From positions 1 through 64,000 of the forward strand of contig NZ_AUBM01000008.1 in assembly GCF_000429245.1 (NCBI RefSeq): a stretch of 64,000 nt of DNA, written 5' to 3'. The notes under the pieces are model-generated. The model was not told where the DNA came from. It did not search any database and worked only from the letters and a program-made list of their open reading frames with translations. Source of the stretch: Schaalia georgiae DSM 6843. GTDB taxonomy: Bacteria > Actinomycetota > Actinomycetes > Actinomycetales > Actinomycetaceae. The position numbers and the translations under genes were made by a program. Shown piece after piece: positions 31,315 through 39,453 of the stretch (the stretch's first letter is position 1; each line of letters opens with the position of its first letter).

Positions 31315-31320
31315 CGTTGG

Positions 31321-31350
31321 AACCGCAGGGCCACGGGCTCTGCGGTTTTC
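31321..31350 (+). terminator. Rho-independent terminator of tRNA-Pro
   Basis: AACCGCAG and CTGCGGTT form an 8-bp stem followed by TTTTC, 7 bases after the tRNA. Confidence 0.8.
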
Positions 31351-31387
31351 TGCGTTCCTGTGACGATCCAGGGCATCGGCGCCCCAA

Positions 31388-31406
31388 CAAGGTTAGGCTT
31401 AGCTAT
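31388..31406. promoter_or_regulatory. Candidate DtxR/IdeR iron box before the DUF4418-FtsX operon
   Basis: CAAGGTTAGGCTTAGCTAT matches 14 of 19 positions of the consensus TTAGGTTAGGCTAACCTAA, including an unbroken AGGTTAGGCT. It overlaps a possible -10 (TATTAT at 31404-31409) and lies about 60 bases before the first gene. Confidence 0.55.
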
Positions 31407-31465
31407 TATACGAATATCCCTGAGCTATGGTCCGCATCCCGTGCGCGGACGAGGAAGGAAAACCA

Positions 31466-31912
31466 GTGTCGAAGAAGAACACCCTCGCGCCAATGGTCCC
31501 CGCAGTGCTGAGCCTGCTGCTCGTCGCAGGGGGGACGACCGTGTTCGCCGCGTGCGACCCCAAACCCGACGGCTCGTGGATGCAGTGCCACAGCTGCCAG
31601 AACACGGTGGCGGCCGGCGCCGGGGGCCTGGCCTTGCTCTTCGGGGCCTCCGCGTTCGTCAAGAACCGGTCCCTGCGGCTCGTCCTCCAGGCGCTCGGAG
31701 TGGTCGGCGCCGCCGTTATGTTCTTCGTCCCGGGCGGCATCTGCCCCATGTGCATGATGCGCACCATGCGCTGCTACACGGTGTTCCAGCCCTTCGTCCG
31801 GATCATGAGCGTCCTCGTCACAGCTGGCGGCGTCGGCGCCCTGGTCGCCTCCATGCGCGGCCGCGGCGCCCTGGTCCCGTCCGCGCGCGGGGGAGGGGAG
31901 CTGCCCGCTTGA
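31466..31912 (+). CDS. DUF4418 family membrane protein
   Basis: 148 residues from GTG 31466, preceded by GAGGAAGG; a longer ATG-start form from 31427 lacks a good RBS. Four membrane segments. Conserved cysteines in ACDPKPDGSWMQCHSCQ, GGICPMCMM and MRCYTV may bind a metal or form disulfides. The family has no known function but sits with FtsX/MacB-type transporters, as here. The stop overlaps the next start (TTGA). Confidence 0.78.
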   Translation: MSKKNTLAPMVPAVLSLLLVAGGTTVFAACDPKPDGSWMQCHSCQNTVAAGAGGLALLFGASAFVKNRSLRLVLQALGVVGAAVMFFVPGGICPMCMMRTMRCYTVFQPFVRIMSVLVTAGGVGALVASMRGRGALVPSARGGGELPA

Positions 31913-32808
31913 GGCCCGGCCCGCGGGGGAGCCGGGCTGGCGGGTGGGCGCGGACGCTGCCCGCTCGGGCGGCGGTGCTCACCGCAGCGGCCCTGTGCGC
32001 GCTGCTCGCAGTGCTGGCCGTGGTGTCCCAGCACCGCAGATCCGCCAGCTACGACGAAGCCATCGCCCTCGCCGAGGCTGGGAACGCGGAGCGCGCCTAC
32101 GAGATCCTGTCAGGACTCGGCGACTACCGCGACGCCCAGGAGCGCGCCCGCAGCCTCGTCGACCGCGACCCCGCGCTTCCCTACCGGCGGGCCGCGAAGG
32201 GCGACGGCGTGGTCTTCGGCTCTTACGAGCAGGACGGCGACCCATCGAACGGGCCCGAGCCCATCCGCTGGACCGTGGTGGACAGGCTCGAGGACCGGAT
32301 CCTGGTCCTCAGCGCCGAGTGCCTCGAGGGAAGGCAGTACCACCACGTGCCCTTCGAGGACGCCTCGTGGCAGAACAGCGACTTGCGGGCGTGGATGAAC
32401 GGTGACTTCCGCGAGACCGCTTTCACCCCCGCCGAGGGCGCCCTGATCGTGCCCGCGGACAATGCGAACGACCCGCAGTCGATCACGGGGGCGGGCGGAG
32501 GGGCGTCGACGACGGACCACATCTTCGCGCTCAGTGAGACCGAGGGCGCCATCTACCTGGGTGACGAGGCGTCGCGGGACTCCCTCGGGGTCGCAGCGGC
32601 CACCGACCACGCGAAGGGGACGGGCCTGCCCGTCGACGAGAACGGATCGTGCGACTGGTGGCTGCGGTCCCCGGGAACCTACGGCTTCGCCGCGCAGTTC
32701 GTCGATGCGACGGGGGCGCCTTCTGTCAGCGGTGCCAACGTCGACGCGGTCTACGGAGCGCGGCCGGCCCTGTGGATCAGCACTGGAGGAGCGGGGGGCG
32801 CGCAGTGA
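31909..32808 (+). CDS. Membrane-anchored DUF6273 domain protein
   Basis: 299 residues from TTG 31909, overlapping the DUF4418 stop and preceded by GGGAGGGGAG. One N-terminal membrane helix (AAVLTAAALCALLAVLAVV), a short helical repeat (YDEAIALAEAGNAERAYEIL), then the DUF6273 domain: FGSYEQDGDPSNGPEPIRW and the late WWLRSPGTYGF...ARPALWI. Such domains resemble the C-type lectin/formylglycine-enzyme-like fold of secreted proteins. It is coupled to the FtsX gene by GTGA. Probably an extracytoplasmic accessory of the transporter; function inferred only from position. Confidence 0.72.
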   Translation: MRPGPRGSRAGGWARTLPARAAVLTAAALCALLAVLAVVSQHRRSASYDEAIALAEAGNAERAYEILSGLGDYRDAQERARSLVDRDPALPYRRAAKGDGVVFGSYEQDGDPSNGPEPIRWTVVDRLEDRILVLSAECLEGRQYHHVPFEDASWQNSDLRAWMNGDFRETAFTPAEGALIVPADNANDPQSITGAGGGASTTDHIFALSETEGAIYLGDEASRDSLGVAAATDHAKGTGLPVDENGSCDWWLRSPGTYGFAAQFVDATGAPSVSGANVDAVYGARPALWISTGGAGGAQ

Positions 32809-33989
32809 CGGCCCCGCCACTGACCCTGCGGGGCGTGGCGCTGAGGAGCGTGCGCGCCCACCCCGTCCGCACAGCGGTCCTCCTGTTCGCCGTCGCCGTC
32901 CAGGCGGCGTGCGCGTTGATCGGCCTCACCCTGGTCGAGGGTGTGGGCGACGAGCTGTCGCTCGCCGAACAGCGCCTCGGCGCCGATATCGCCGTCTACC
33001 CGACCGGTTGCCTCAGCAAGGTCGACAAAGCGCGCTTGCTCATGCTCGGAACGCTCGTGGACTGCAACCGCAAACGCTCGGCACTGGACCGTTTGGCCTA
33101 CAACGACGACATCGAGGCGGTCACCCACCAGCTCTACATCGCCGACACCCTTCCCAGCGGCGAGCCCCTGTGGATCGTCGGATTCGAGCCGGAGACCGAC
33201 TTCGTTCTGTCCCCGTGGCTGGAAGGGGGCCCCGGCTGGGCGCTCGCGCGCGGCGAGGCCGCAGTGGGCAGCGGGGTCGCCTCCTCCTCCGCAGTCGCCC
33301 TCTTCCAGCGCGACCACCGCGTCACCGCGCGCCTCATGGAGACGGGGTCCGCGCTCGACAACGCTGTCTTCGTCACCATGGAGACACTGGGCGATGTGAT
33401 CCGCGATTCGGTCGCCGCCGGGGTCGGCGCCTACGCCTCCGTCGATCCCGGGGCCGACTACTCCGCCGCTCTCGTCCGCCTGGGCGACCGGGACCGCAGG
33501 CAGGCCGCGACGGACTGGATCAACCTCTACGTGCGCAAGACGACGGCCGTGAAGAGCGAGGCGTCCCTGGCCGGAGCGGCCAGCGGGATCCGCGGGCACC
33601 TGGTGGCCACCGCCGCAGCCGCCGTGGGCGTGTGGCTGCTGGTCGTCGTCGCGCTCGCAGTGGTCCAGGCGGTGCTCATGAACGAACGGAGGGGAGAGCT
33701 GGGCGTGTGGCGCGTGATCGGCGCGTCGCGCGCCCGCGTCGCCCGCCTCATGGCGCGCGAGTCGCTGCTGGTCCACGCCGCGGGCGCGTGCATGGGGACC
33801 GCAGTGTGGGCCGTGCTGCTCCTGCTCGGGGCACTGCCTGATCCGGGCGGGGCGATGGGCCCGGCCCGGGCGCTTGTGAACGCCGCCGTCGTGGCCGCCG
33901 CCTCGTTGATCGCCGGAGCCGTCGGAACCCGCGCCGCCCTGCGCCGCGCGCAGCGCGCCGCCGACGGCCGGATGCTCCTGTCGGTGTAG
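32805..33989 (+). CDS. FtsX/MacB-type ABC transporter permease 1
   Basis: 394 residues. Four membrane helices in the FtsX pattern: one N-terminal, a large outer domain, three C-terminal. The outer domain starts ERVLGAD-like with RLGADIAVYPTGC and carries two Cys (PTGCLSK, LVDCNRK) that may pair. Before the last helices NERRGELGVWRVIGASRA is the FtsX family motif. Forms a heterodimer with the next gene. Confidence 0.85.
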   Translation: MTAPPLTLRGVALRSVRAHPVRTAVLLFAVAVQAACALIGLTLVEGVGDELSLAEQRLGADIAVYPTGCLSKVDKARLLMLGTLVDCNRKRSALDRLAYNDDIEAVTHQLYIADTLPSGEPLWIVGFEPETDFVLSPWLEGGPGWALARGEAAVGSGVASSSAVALFQRDHRVTARLMETGSALDNAVFVTMETLGDVIRDSVAAGVGAYASVDPGADYSAALVRLGDRDRRQAATDWINLYVRKTTAVKSEASLAGAASGIRGHLVATAAAAVGVWLLVVVALAVVQAVLMNERRGELGVWRVIGASRARVARLMARESLLVHAAGACMGTAVWAVLLLLGALPDPGGAMGPARALVNAAVVAAASLIAGAVGTRAALRRAQRAADGRMLLSV

Positions 33990-34000
33990 GAAGGAATCGC

Positions 34001-35209
34001 ATGGTCTCACTCGCACAGTTGCCGTGGAGGAACCTCCGCGGGTACCCGGCGCGCACTGCGGCGCTCCTGGTGTTCTCCTCGCTCATGGCAATGGTCCTCT
34101 TCGGCGGCACCATGGTCGTCGAAGGGGTGCGCCAGGGGTTGCGCACCGTCGAGTCCCGCCTGGGCGCCGACATCCTCGTGACCCCCGCCGAGGCGAGGAG
34201 CGAGTTCGACGCCCAGGACTTCCTGGTGCGCGCCGAGCCGAGCTACTTCTACATGGACGAGGGCGCGCTCGACCGCGTGGCCGCCGTGCCGGGGGTCGAG
34301 GCGGCTTCCCCCCAGTTGTTCCTCGCCTCGGCGCGGGCGAGCTGCTGCTCGGGGCGCTACCAGGTCATCGCCTTCGACCCGGGCAGCGACTTCACCGTCC
34401 AGCCGTGGATCAACGACACCGACCGCGACGTGCGCCTGGGACCCATGGACGTCGTCGTGGGGAGCAACGTGACGGTGTACGACGAGGGCGACTTCAAGAT
34501 CTTCGACCAATCCCTGCGTGTTGTCGCCCAGTTCGCTCCGACTGGGTCCGCCCTGGACAACGCCGTGTACACGGATTTCGACACCGCCCGGGTCCTCATC
34601 GAGAGCTCGCTGAGCAAGGGGCTCAACAAGTACACCGACCTGGACCCCGCCTCCGTGATCTCATCCGTGCTGGTCCGTGTCCGCGGGGGCGAGGACCCCG
34701 CATCCGTCGCCGCCGCGATCGAGGAGCAGGTGCCGGGCGTCGCAGCGGTCACCTCGACCGCCATGGTGGGCACGATCGCCCGGACTCTGGACGATGCGTC
34801 CCGGACCGTCATCGCCCTCATCGCGATCGCCTGGGCCGTCGGAGTGGTCATGGTCGTCCTCGTGTTCGTCATGATGATCCACGAGCGCAGGCGGGAGTTC
34901 GCGACGCTGTCGGCCATGGGGGCGGGCAAGCGCCTCGTGTCCAGGGTCATCGCCGCGGAGGCGCTGGGCGTCAACGGGATCGGCGGCCTCGTCGGCATCG
35001 CTGTGTCGGGAGCCCTGCTGGTGTCCTTCGAGGGATTCGTGCGCCAGGCCCTCGGATCCGGCTTCGTGGTCCCGTCGTGGACCACCGCGCTTCTCCTCGC
35101 GCTCGTGTCCCTGGCGGCGACCGCAGTCGTGGCGGTAGTCGCCTCTCTGGCCTCCGTCGGCTACCTCAGAACGACCAGCGCGAGCGCGCTGCTGAAGGAA
35201 GGGGAGTGA
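34001..35209 (+). CDS. FtsX/MacB-type ABC transporter permease 2
   Basis: 402 residues with the same 1+3 helix layout. RLGADILVTPAEA follows the first helix; SARASCCSGRYQV holds two adjacent Cys in the outer domain; HERRREFATLSAMGAGKR precedes the last helices. Good RBS (AGGAAGGAATCGC). It resembles the permease pair of the Campylobacter Cj1658-Cj1665 iron-uptake locus as I remember it, which fits the upstream iron box. Confidence 0.85.
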   Translation: MVSLAQLPWRNLRGYPARTAALLVFSSLMAMVLFGGTMVVEGVRQGLRTVESRLGADILVTPAEARSEFDAQDFLVRAEPSYFYMDEGALDRVAAVPGVEAASPQLFLASARASCCSGRYQVIAFDPGSDFTVQPWINDTDRDVRLGPMDVVVGSNVTVYDEGDFKIFDQSLRVVAQFAPTGSALDNAVYTDFDTARVLIESSLSKGLNKYTDLDPASVISSVLVRVRGGEDPASVAAAIEEQVPGVAAVTSTAMVGTIARTLDDASRTVIALIAIAWAVGVVMVVLVFVMMIHERRREFATLSAMGAGKRLVSRVIAAEALGVNGIGGLVGIAVSGALLVSFEGFVRQALGSGFVVPSWTTALLLALVSLAATAVVAVVASLASVGYLRTTSASALLKEGE

Positions 35210-35210
35210 A

Positions 35211-35897
35211 GTGGGCGTCCGGGCGAGATCCCTCAGCAAGGACTTCCCCCGCGGACGCGGAGGGCGGGTCTTCACCGCCGTGGAGCCGACCGACCTCGAC
35301 ATCGGGGAGGGCGAGCTCGTCGTCATCACCGGGCGCTCGGGCAGTGGGAAGAGCACACTGCTGGCAATGCTCGCCGGGATCCTCTCCCCGACGGCTGGGA
35401 CGGTCGAGGTGGACGGCACGGATCTGCACTCGCTGGGGGAGGAGGCGCTCGCGCGGTTCCGCAACGGGAGCATTGGACTCGTCCCTCAGGGCCATGCGGC
35501 GCTGCGCAGTCTGACGGTGCTGGAGAACGTCCTGCTCCCCTCGGTCCTCTACCCGGGGCGCGGGCCCGGCGGGCGCGGGGCGGAGGAGCTCCTCGACGCG
35601 GTCGGAATGGCGCAGCTGAAGGACGCCAGGCCCAACGAGCTCTCCGGAGGGGAGCTGCGCCGCATGGCGATAGCGCGCGCGCTGCTCATGGACCCCGGGG
35701 TGGTCCTGGCGGACGAGCCGACCGCCGGCCTGGACGCGGCGAGCGCGGCGACGGCCCTCGATCTGCTCCGCGGCGCCGCCGACTCCGGGGCGGCCGTGCT
35801 GGTGGTCACCCACGACCGCGAGGCCGAGGGGGTCGCCGACCGGATCCTCACGATGGACGGGGGCCGCCTGGGGGAGCCGGAGCCGCGGGGACGATGA
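35211..35897 (+). CDS. MacB/LolD-type ABC transporter ATPase
   Basis: 228 residues. Walker A GRSGSGKST, Q-loop GLVPQGH, signature LSGGELRRMA, Walker B VVLADEPTAGLD and H-loop VVTHD are complete. GTG 35211 is one base after the permease stop, with GGGGAG upstream. Its 3' end overlaps the convergent tetR gene by 50 bases. Confidence 0.9.
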   Translation: MGVRARSLSKDFPRGRGGRVFTAVEPTDLDIGEGELVVITGRSGSGKSTLLAMLAGILSPTAGTVEVDGTDLHSLGEEALARFRNGSIGLVPQGHAALRSLTVLENVLLPSVLYPGRGPGGRGAEELLDAVGMAQLKDARPNELSGGELRRMAIARALLMDPGVVLADEPTAGLDAASAATALDLLRGAADSGAAVLVVTHDREAEGVADRILTMDGGRLGEPEPRGR

Positions 35898-36462
35898 TGC
35901 CGTCGAGCGCCGAGGAGACGTCGTCGGCGCTGATGGGCTCGCGGAGGATGGCGATTCGGTACACGGCTGCGCCGATGATGTAGTCGGCCCATGCCTCCGG
36001 CGTCGCCGCGGGGGACAGGCGCCCGACGGCGTTGAGCCGTTCCAGGGCGTTCCTGAGCATGAGCCTCGGCGGATCGATAATGCGCCTCCTGTACTCGGCC
36101 CTCAGCGCCTCGTCGTCGTGCTGGTGCAGGCCGAGGGCGGCGCAGAGCCAGGAGGACCCGCCACGGGAGAGGGGGGCCACCAGCTCTTCGCAGAGTGCGC
36201 GCAGATCCGCCGCGGGGTCGCCGGTGGGGGTGTGAGAGCGCTCCCCGATCCTGCTGGCGATGGCGTCGACGGCCAGTGAGGCGAGCGAGGGCCACCGCCG
36301 GTAGACAGTGGTCTTCGCGACGCCGGCGGCGCGGGCGACGTCGTCGATGCGCAACCCGGCGTAGCCCCGCGCGGACAGCAGTTCCAAAGTGGCGGAGGCG
36401 ATCCTGTCGGCGACCCCGGAGTCCCGTGGCCTTCCGCGCTTCCTCCTGGTTCCTTCCCCCAC
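35848..36462 (-). CDS. TetR family repressor
   Basis: 204 residues. The N-terminal helix-turn-helix is IDDVARAAGVAKTTVYRRW (about 38-56), after a basic KRGRPRD start typical of TetR. The ligand domain is helical with Cys in SSWLCAALG. The GTG at 36462 lacks an RBS and has a TANNNT six bases upstream. It diverges from two HXXEE genes across a palindrome and probably represses both directions. Confidence 0.88.
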   Translation of the reverse strand: MGEGTRRKRGRPRDSGVADRIASATLELLSARGYAGLRIDDVARAAGVAKTTVYRRWPSLASLAVDAIASRIGERSHTPTGDPAADLRALCEELVAPLSRGGSSWLCAALGLHQHDDEALRAEYRRRIIDPPRLMLRNALERLNAVGRLSPAATPEAWADYIIGAAVYRIAILREPISADDVSSALDGIIVPAAPAPPGGPRPS

Positions 36463-36474
36463 GCGAATACGCTA
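36463..36474 (-). promoter_or_regulatory. Leaderless -10 element of tetR
   Basis: Minus strand TAGCGT, six bases, GTG at 36462. Confidence 0.5.
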
Positions 36475-36494
36475 CCATAAGTAGTGTAAATGGT
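36474..36494. promoter_or_regulatory. Candidate TetR operator
   Basis: ACCAT and ATGGT are perfect 5-bp arms around an 11-base AT-rich centre. It touches the tetR -10 and contains TAGTGT, a possible -10 for the divergent HXXEE gene. Such a location fits autorepression. Confidence 0.5.
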
Positions 36495-36514
36495 TCGGCG
36501 ATGGAGGTGGACCT

Positions 36515-37042
36515 GTGGATGGACAACTCGACGGCCTGCGGCGCTGGCTGGTGCCGCTCAGCCTGGCGGCGTCTTTCGCGGCCAACGACGGGGAAGAGCT
36601 CGCCACCATGGTCGCGTCCAACCGGAGGACGCTCGAAGCACTGCCCATCGGGGGGCGGCTGCGCGACCGGGCCCTTCGGGTCGACCAACGGCACGTCAAC
36701 GCGGGCATCGCCATGATGGGGGCGCTGTGCGCCGCAGCTGTCTACGACGGCATCCGGAGCCGGGGGAGGGGCTGGCTGTACCAGGACTTCCAGTGGGCGT
36801 TCGGCCTCCATGGGATCGGGCACATCGCGGCCTCGCTGGCCACCAGGGGCTACACCACGGGCGTGGCCACGTCCCCGACCGTGGTCCTGCCGCAGCTGTG
36901 GTGCGCCGCACGGGCGCTCAGGCGCGCGGGGGTGCCCCGCACCGCCCGGCCCCTGCGCGCAGTCGCCCTGGTGGGAGGATGGCTCGCGCTCTCCCACGCC
37001 GTCGGAGCGGCCGCCTCCGCGGCGGGCAGGAGGAGGGCATGA
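36515..37042 (+). CDS. HXXEE domain membrane protein 1
   Basis: 175 residues from GTG 36515, seven bases after GGAGG. Two or more membrane segments; the motif FAANDGEELATM is an HxxEE variant with Asn in place of His, and GLHGIGHIAASL provides a conserved His pair. The family is uncharacterised; the His/Glu pattern suggests metal binding. Overlaps the next gene by ATGA; control by the adjacent TetR is likely. Confidence 0.7.
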   Translation: MDGQLDGLRRWLVPLSLAASFAANDGEELATMVASNRRTLEALPIGGRLRDRALRVDQRHVNAGIAMMGALCAAAVYDGIRSRGRGWLYQDFQWAFGLHGIGHIAASLATRGYTTGVATSPTVVLPQLWCAARALRRAGVPRTARPLRAVALVGGWLALSHAVGAAASAAGRRRA

Positions 37043-37461
37043 ACGCCAACGACCGCGCGTGGGCACTCACCGCGGCACTGATCGGAGTCCACCAGGGCGA
37101 GGAACTGCTCCTCCCCGTGGCCGACTGGCTCGACCGGGTCGGATCAAGCGGATGGGCCGGACTCGACGCCCACGTGAGATCCAGCCCGCTGGCGGGGCGG
37201 GACCCCTGGGCCAGGGCGGGGACCGTCGCCGTGCAGGGGGCCGCCCTGTGCGCCCTGTACCTGGCGACGCGCCGCAGCGCACGGGCGACCCGCGCGGCCA
37301 CGAGCGCGCTGACCCTGGGCTGGGCGGCGGCGTTCTGCATGCACATAGCCGTGTCGGCGCGCACGCGCTCCTTCATGCCTGGAACCGCGACCTCCGTCGT
37401 CCCCGGGCTTCCGGGCGCCCTTCTCGTGCTGCGGCGCATCCGCGCCACCCGCTCCCGCTGA
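37039..37461 (+). CDS. HXXEE domain membrane protein 2
   Basis: 140 residues. IGVHQGEELLLP keeps the full HxxEE motif, and FCMHIAVSA adds the second His. Three likely membrane segments. RBS GGAGG directly before ATG 37039. Paralogue of the preceding gene; the two may form a heteromer. Ends 26 bases from the convergent fadD stop. Confidence 0.7.
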   Translation: MNANDRAWALTAALIGVHQGEELLLPVADWLDRVGSSGWAGLDAHVRSSPLAGRDPWARAGTVAVQGAALCALYLATRRSARATRAATSALTLGWAAAFCMHIAVSARTRSFMPGTATSVVPGLPGALLVLRRIRATRSR

Positions 37462-37487
37462 GGCGCCCTCGCGCCCCGGGGTGGGGC

Positions 37488-39422
37488 TCAGTCCTTGGCG
37501 GCCCCGTCCCCGCCCGCGCCGGCGTCCGTGCCCGAGGAGTACAGGGCGTCGACCTCGTGGGCGTAGTCGGTCAGGACACGGCGGCGCTTGAGTTTGAGGG
37601 AGGGCGTCATGTAGCCGTTCTCCACGGTGAAGGCGGCGTTGACAATGCGGTAGCGGCGGATCGACTCGGCGCGCGAGACCCGGGTGTTCGCCCGTGCGAT
37701 CGCCCGCTCCAGGGACTCGCGGACCTCCGGGAGCTCCCCGGCCTGGGCGGCGTCCACCACGGGCAGCCCGTGCCTGCGCAACCAATCCGGCAGCATCTCC
37801 GTGTCAAGGGCGATGAGGGCCCCGATGTAGGGACGGCCCTCGCCGACGACGACGATGTTCGCGATCAGCGGGTGCGTGGACAAGGACTCCTCCAGCACCT
37901 CCGGGGACACGTTCTTGCCGCCCGCAGTGACGATGAGCTCCTTCTTGCGGCCCGTGATGCGCACGTGCCCGCGGTCGTCGATGGACGCCAGGTCCCCCGT
38001 GCGGAACCAGCCGTCCACGAAGGCCTCGGCGGTGGCTTCGGGCAGGTTGTGGTACCCCTTCGTCACAGAGATCCCCTGCGCCAGCAGCTCCCCGTCGGGC
38101 GCCAGCTTGAGGCGGTTGCCCGGCCACGGGAAGCCGACCGAGTCCGGCGGGAAGTCGTGCGGCAGCTCCACCGTGATCGGCCCGGTCGTCTCCGAAAGGC
38201 CGTAGCCCTGCAGCAGGGTGACGCCCAGCCCCCGGTAGAAGTTCGCCAGGTCCACGGCCAGGGGGGCGCCCCCGGAGATAATGGTGTGCAGGTTCGGCCC
38301 CAGGACGGCCCGCACTTTCTTGAGCACCAGGGCGTCGGCGAGGCGACCGCGCATCCTCAGGCCCAGTGACGGCCCCGGCGACGGGGTCCCCGAGGCGTCG
38401 GGGACGGGTGTCGTGTCCGGCAGGGGCCCGGCCACCTCCGACTCTGGCAGCGGTGTGTCGGCGTAGGACGTCGAGCGCGACAGGGCGCGCGCCTGGTTGG
38501 CCGACCAGGCGAACAGGCGGCCCTTGAAGCCGCCGCCGGCCTTCGCGGAGGCCGCGTTGTAGACCTTCTCCAGCACGCGCGGCACCACCAGCAGCATCGT
38601 CGGCTTGAATGTCGCGATGTCGTCCACCAGGTTGCGGGTGTCGGGGGAGAAGGCCGTGACCCCCTGGCCCGACAGCAGGCAGTACATGACGAAGCGGGCG
38701 AGCACGTGGGCGACGGGCAGGAACAGCAGTGACCGCGAGCGAGGGTCGTTGATGAGGACGGGCAGGATGTCGTAGGCCTGCAGCATCGTCTCGATGAAGT
38801 TCGCGTGGGTGAGCACCACGCCCTTGGGCATGCCGGTGGTGCCCGACGTGTAGATCACGGTCGCCTCGTCGCGCAGCCCCACGCCGTCCGTGCGCGAGCG
38901 CACCCGGTCCAAGGGGACGTCCAGGGCCGTCTGGGACAGGAGGCGCTCAGCGCCGCGGTCCAGGGCCAGGACCATGCGCACGCCGTCGGTGCGCACCGAT
39001 TCGACCAGGTCTGCCTGCTGGGAGGACGCGGTGATGACGATCTTGACGTCCGCGTCGGCCAGGATGTGGGCGATCTGCGAGGCGGAGTCCGTCTCGTAGA
39101 TGGGCACGGTGATGGCCCCGCACGACAGGGCGGCGACGTCGAGCAGGGCCCACTCGTAGGAGGTGGGGGCGAGGATCGCCAGGTGCTCCCCGGCTTCGAG
39201 GCCGAGCCCGATGAGGCCCCTGGCCATTGTGTCCACCTCGGCGAGGAACTCGTCGATGGTCACGGGGCGCCAGTCGCCGACGGGGGAGCGGCGCTCGATC
39301 GCCACCTGCCCGGGGTGCTCGCGGGCGCGCCGGTGCAGCATCTTCGGTATGTTCATGTCCTCGGTCGCCTCGCGGCGCGCGACCGACTCCCAGGAGCCGT
39401 CGGCCAGCCTACGTACCGTCAT
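37488..39422 (-). CDS. Long-chain fatty-acid CoA ligase (FadD15-like), copy A
   Basis: 644 residues. P-loop YTSGTTGMPKGVVLTH, A5 GYGLSETTGP, WFRTGDLASIDDRGHV and the GRKKELIVTAGGKNVSPE motif of the long-chain, eukaryote-like FadD15/AACS branch. An extra Pro/Ser-rich loop of ~50 residues (TPLPESEVAGPLPD...) follows ARALSRS and is absent from copy B. The C terminus is Gly/Ala-rich. It activates fatty acids as CoA esters for lipid synthesis or beta-oxidation. It starts 31 bases after copy B's stop, so both are one transcript. Confidence 0.9.
   Translation of the reverse strand: MTVRRLADGSWESVARREATEDMNIPKMLHRRAREHPGQVAIERRSPVGDWRPVTIDEFLAEVDTMARGLIGLGLEAGEHLAILAPTSYEWALLDVAALSCGAITVPIYETDSASQIAHILADADVKIVITASSQQADLVESVRTDGVRMVLALDRGAERLLSQTALDVPLDRVRSRTDGVGLRDEATVIYTSGTTGMPKGVVLTHANFIETMLQAYDILPVLINDPRSRSLLFLPVAHVLARFVMYCLLSGQGVTAFSPDTRNLVDDIATFKPTMLLVVPRVLEKVYNAASAKAGGGFKGRLFAWSANQARALSRSTSYADTPLPESEVAGPLPDTTPVPDASGTPSPGPSLGLRMRGRLADALVLKKVRAVLGPNLHTIISGGAPLAVDLANFYRGLGVTLLQGYGLSETTGPITVELPHDFPPDSVGFPWPGNRLKLAPDGELLAQGISVTKGYHNLPEATAEAFVDGWFRTGDLASIDDRGHVRITGRKKELIVTAGGKNVSPEVLEESLSTHPLIANIVVVGEGRPYIGALIALDTEMLPDWLRRHGLPVVDAAQAGELPEVRESLERAIARANTRVSRAESIRRYRIVNAAFTVENGYMTPSLKLKRRRVLTDYAHEVDALYSSGTDAGAGGDGAAKD
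38497..38596. repeat. 100-bp identical patch, copy in fadD A
   Basis: Every base matches 40400-40499 in the neighbouring fadD, while flanking sequence differs at many positions. It encodes the minus-strand segment from LLVVPRVLEKVYN to FAWSANQ. Confidence 0.9.
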
Positions 39423-39453
39423 GAGTGTCCCTTTCTGCGGGCGGGGCCCGGTA

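Noticed and set aside
34024-35514. Arg/Gly-rich plus-strand frame across FtsX 2 and the ATPase
   Set aside because: It is the +1 frame of genes with intact transporter motifs.
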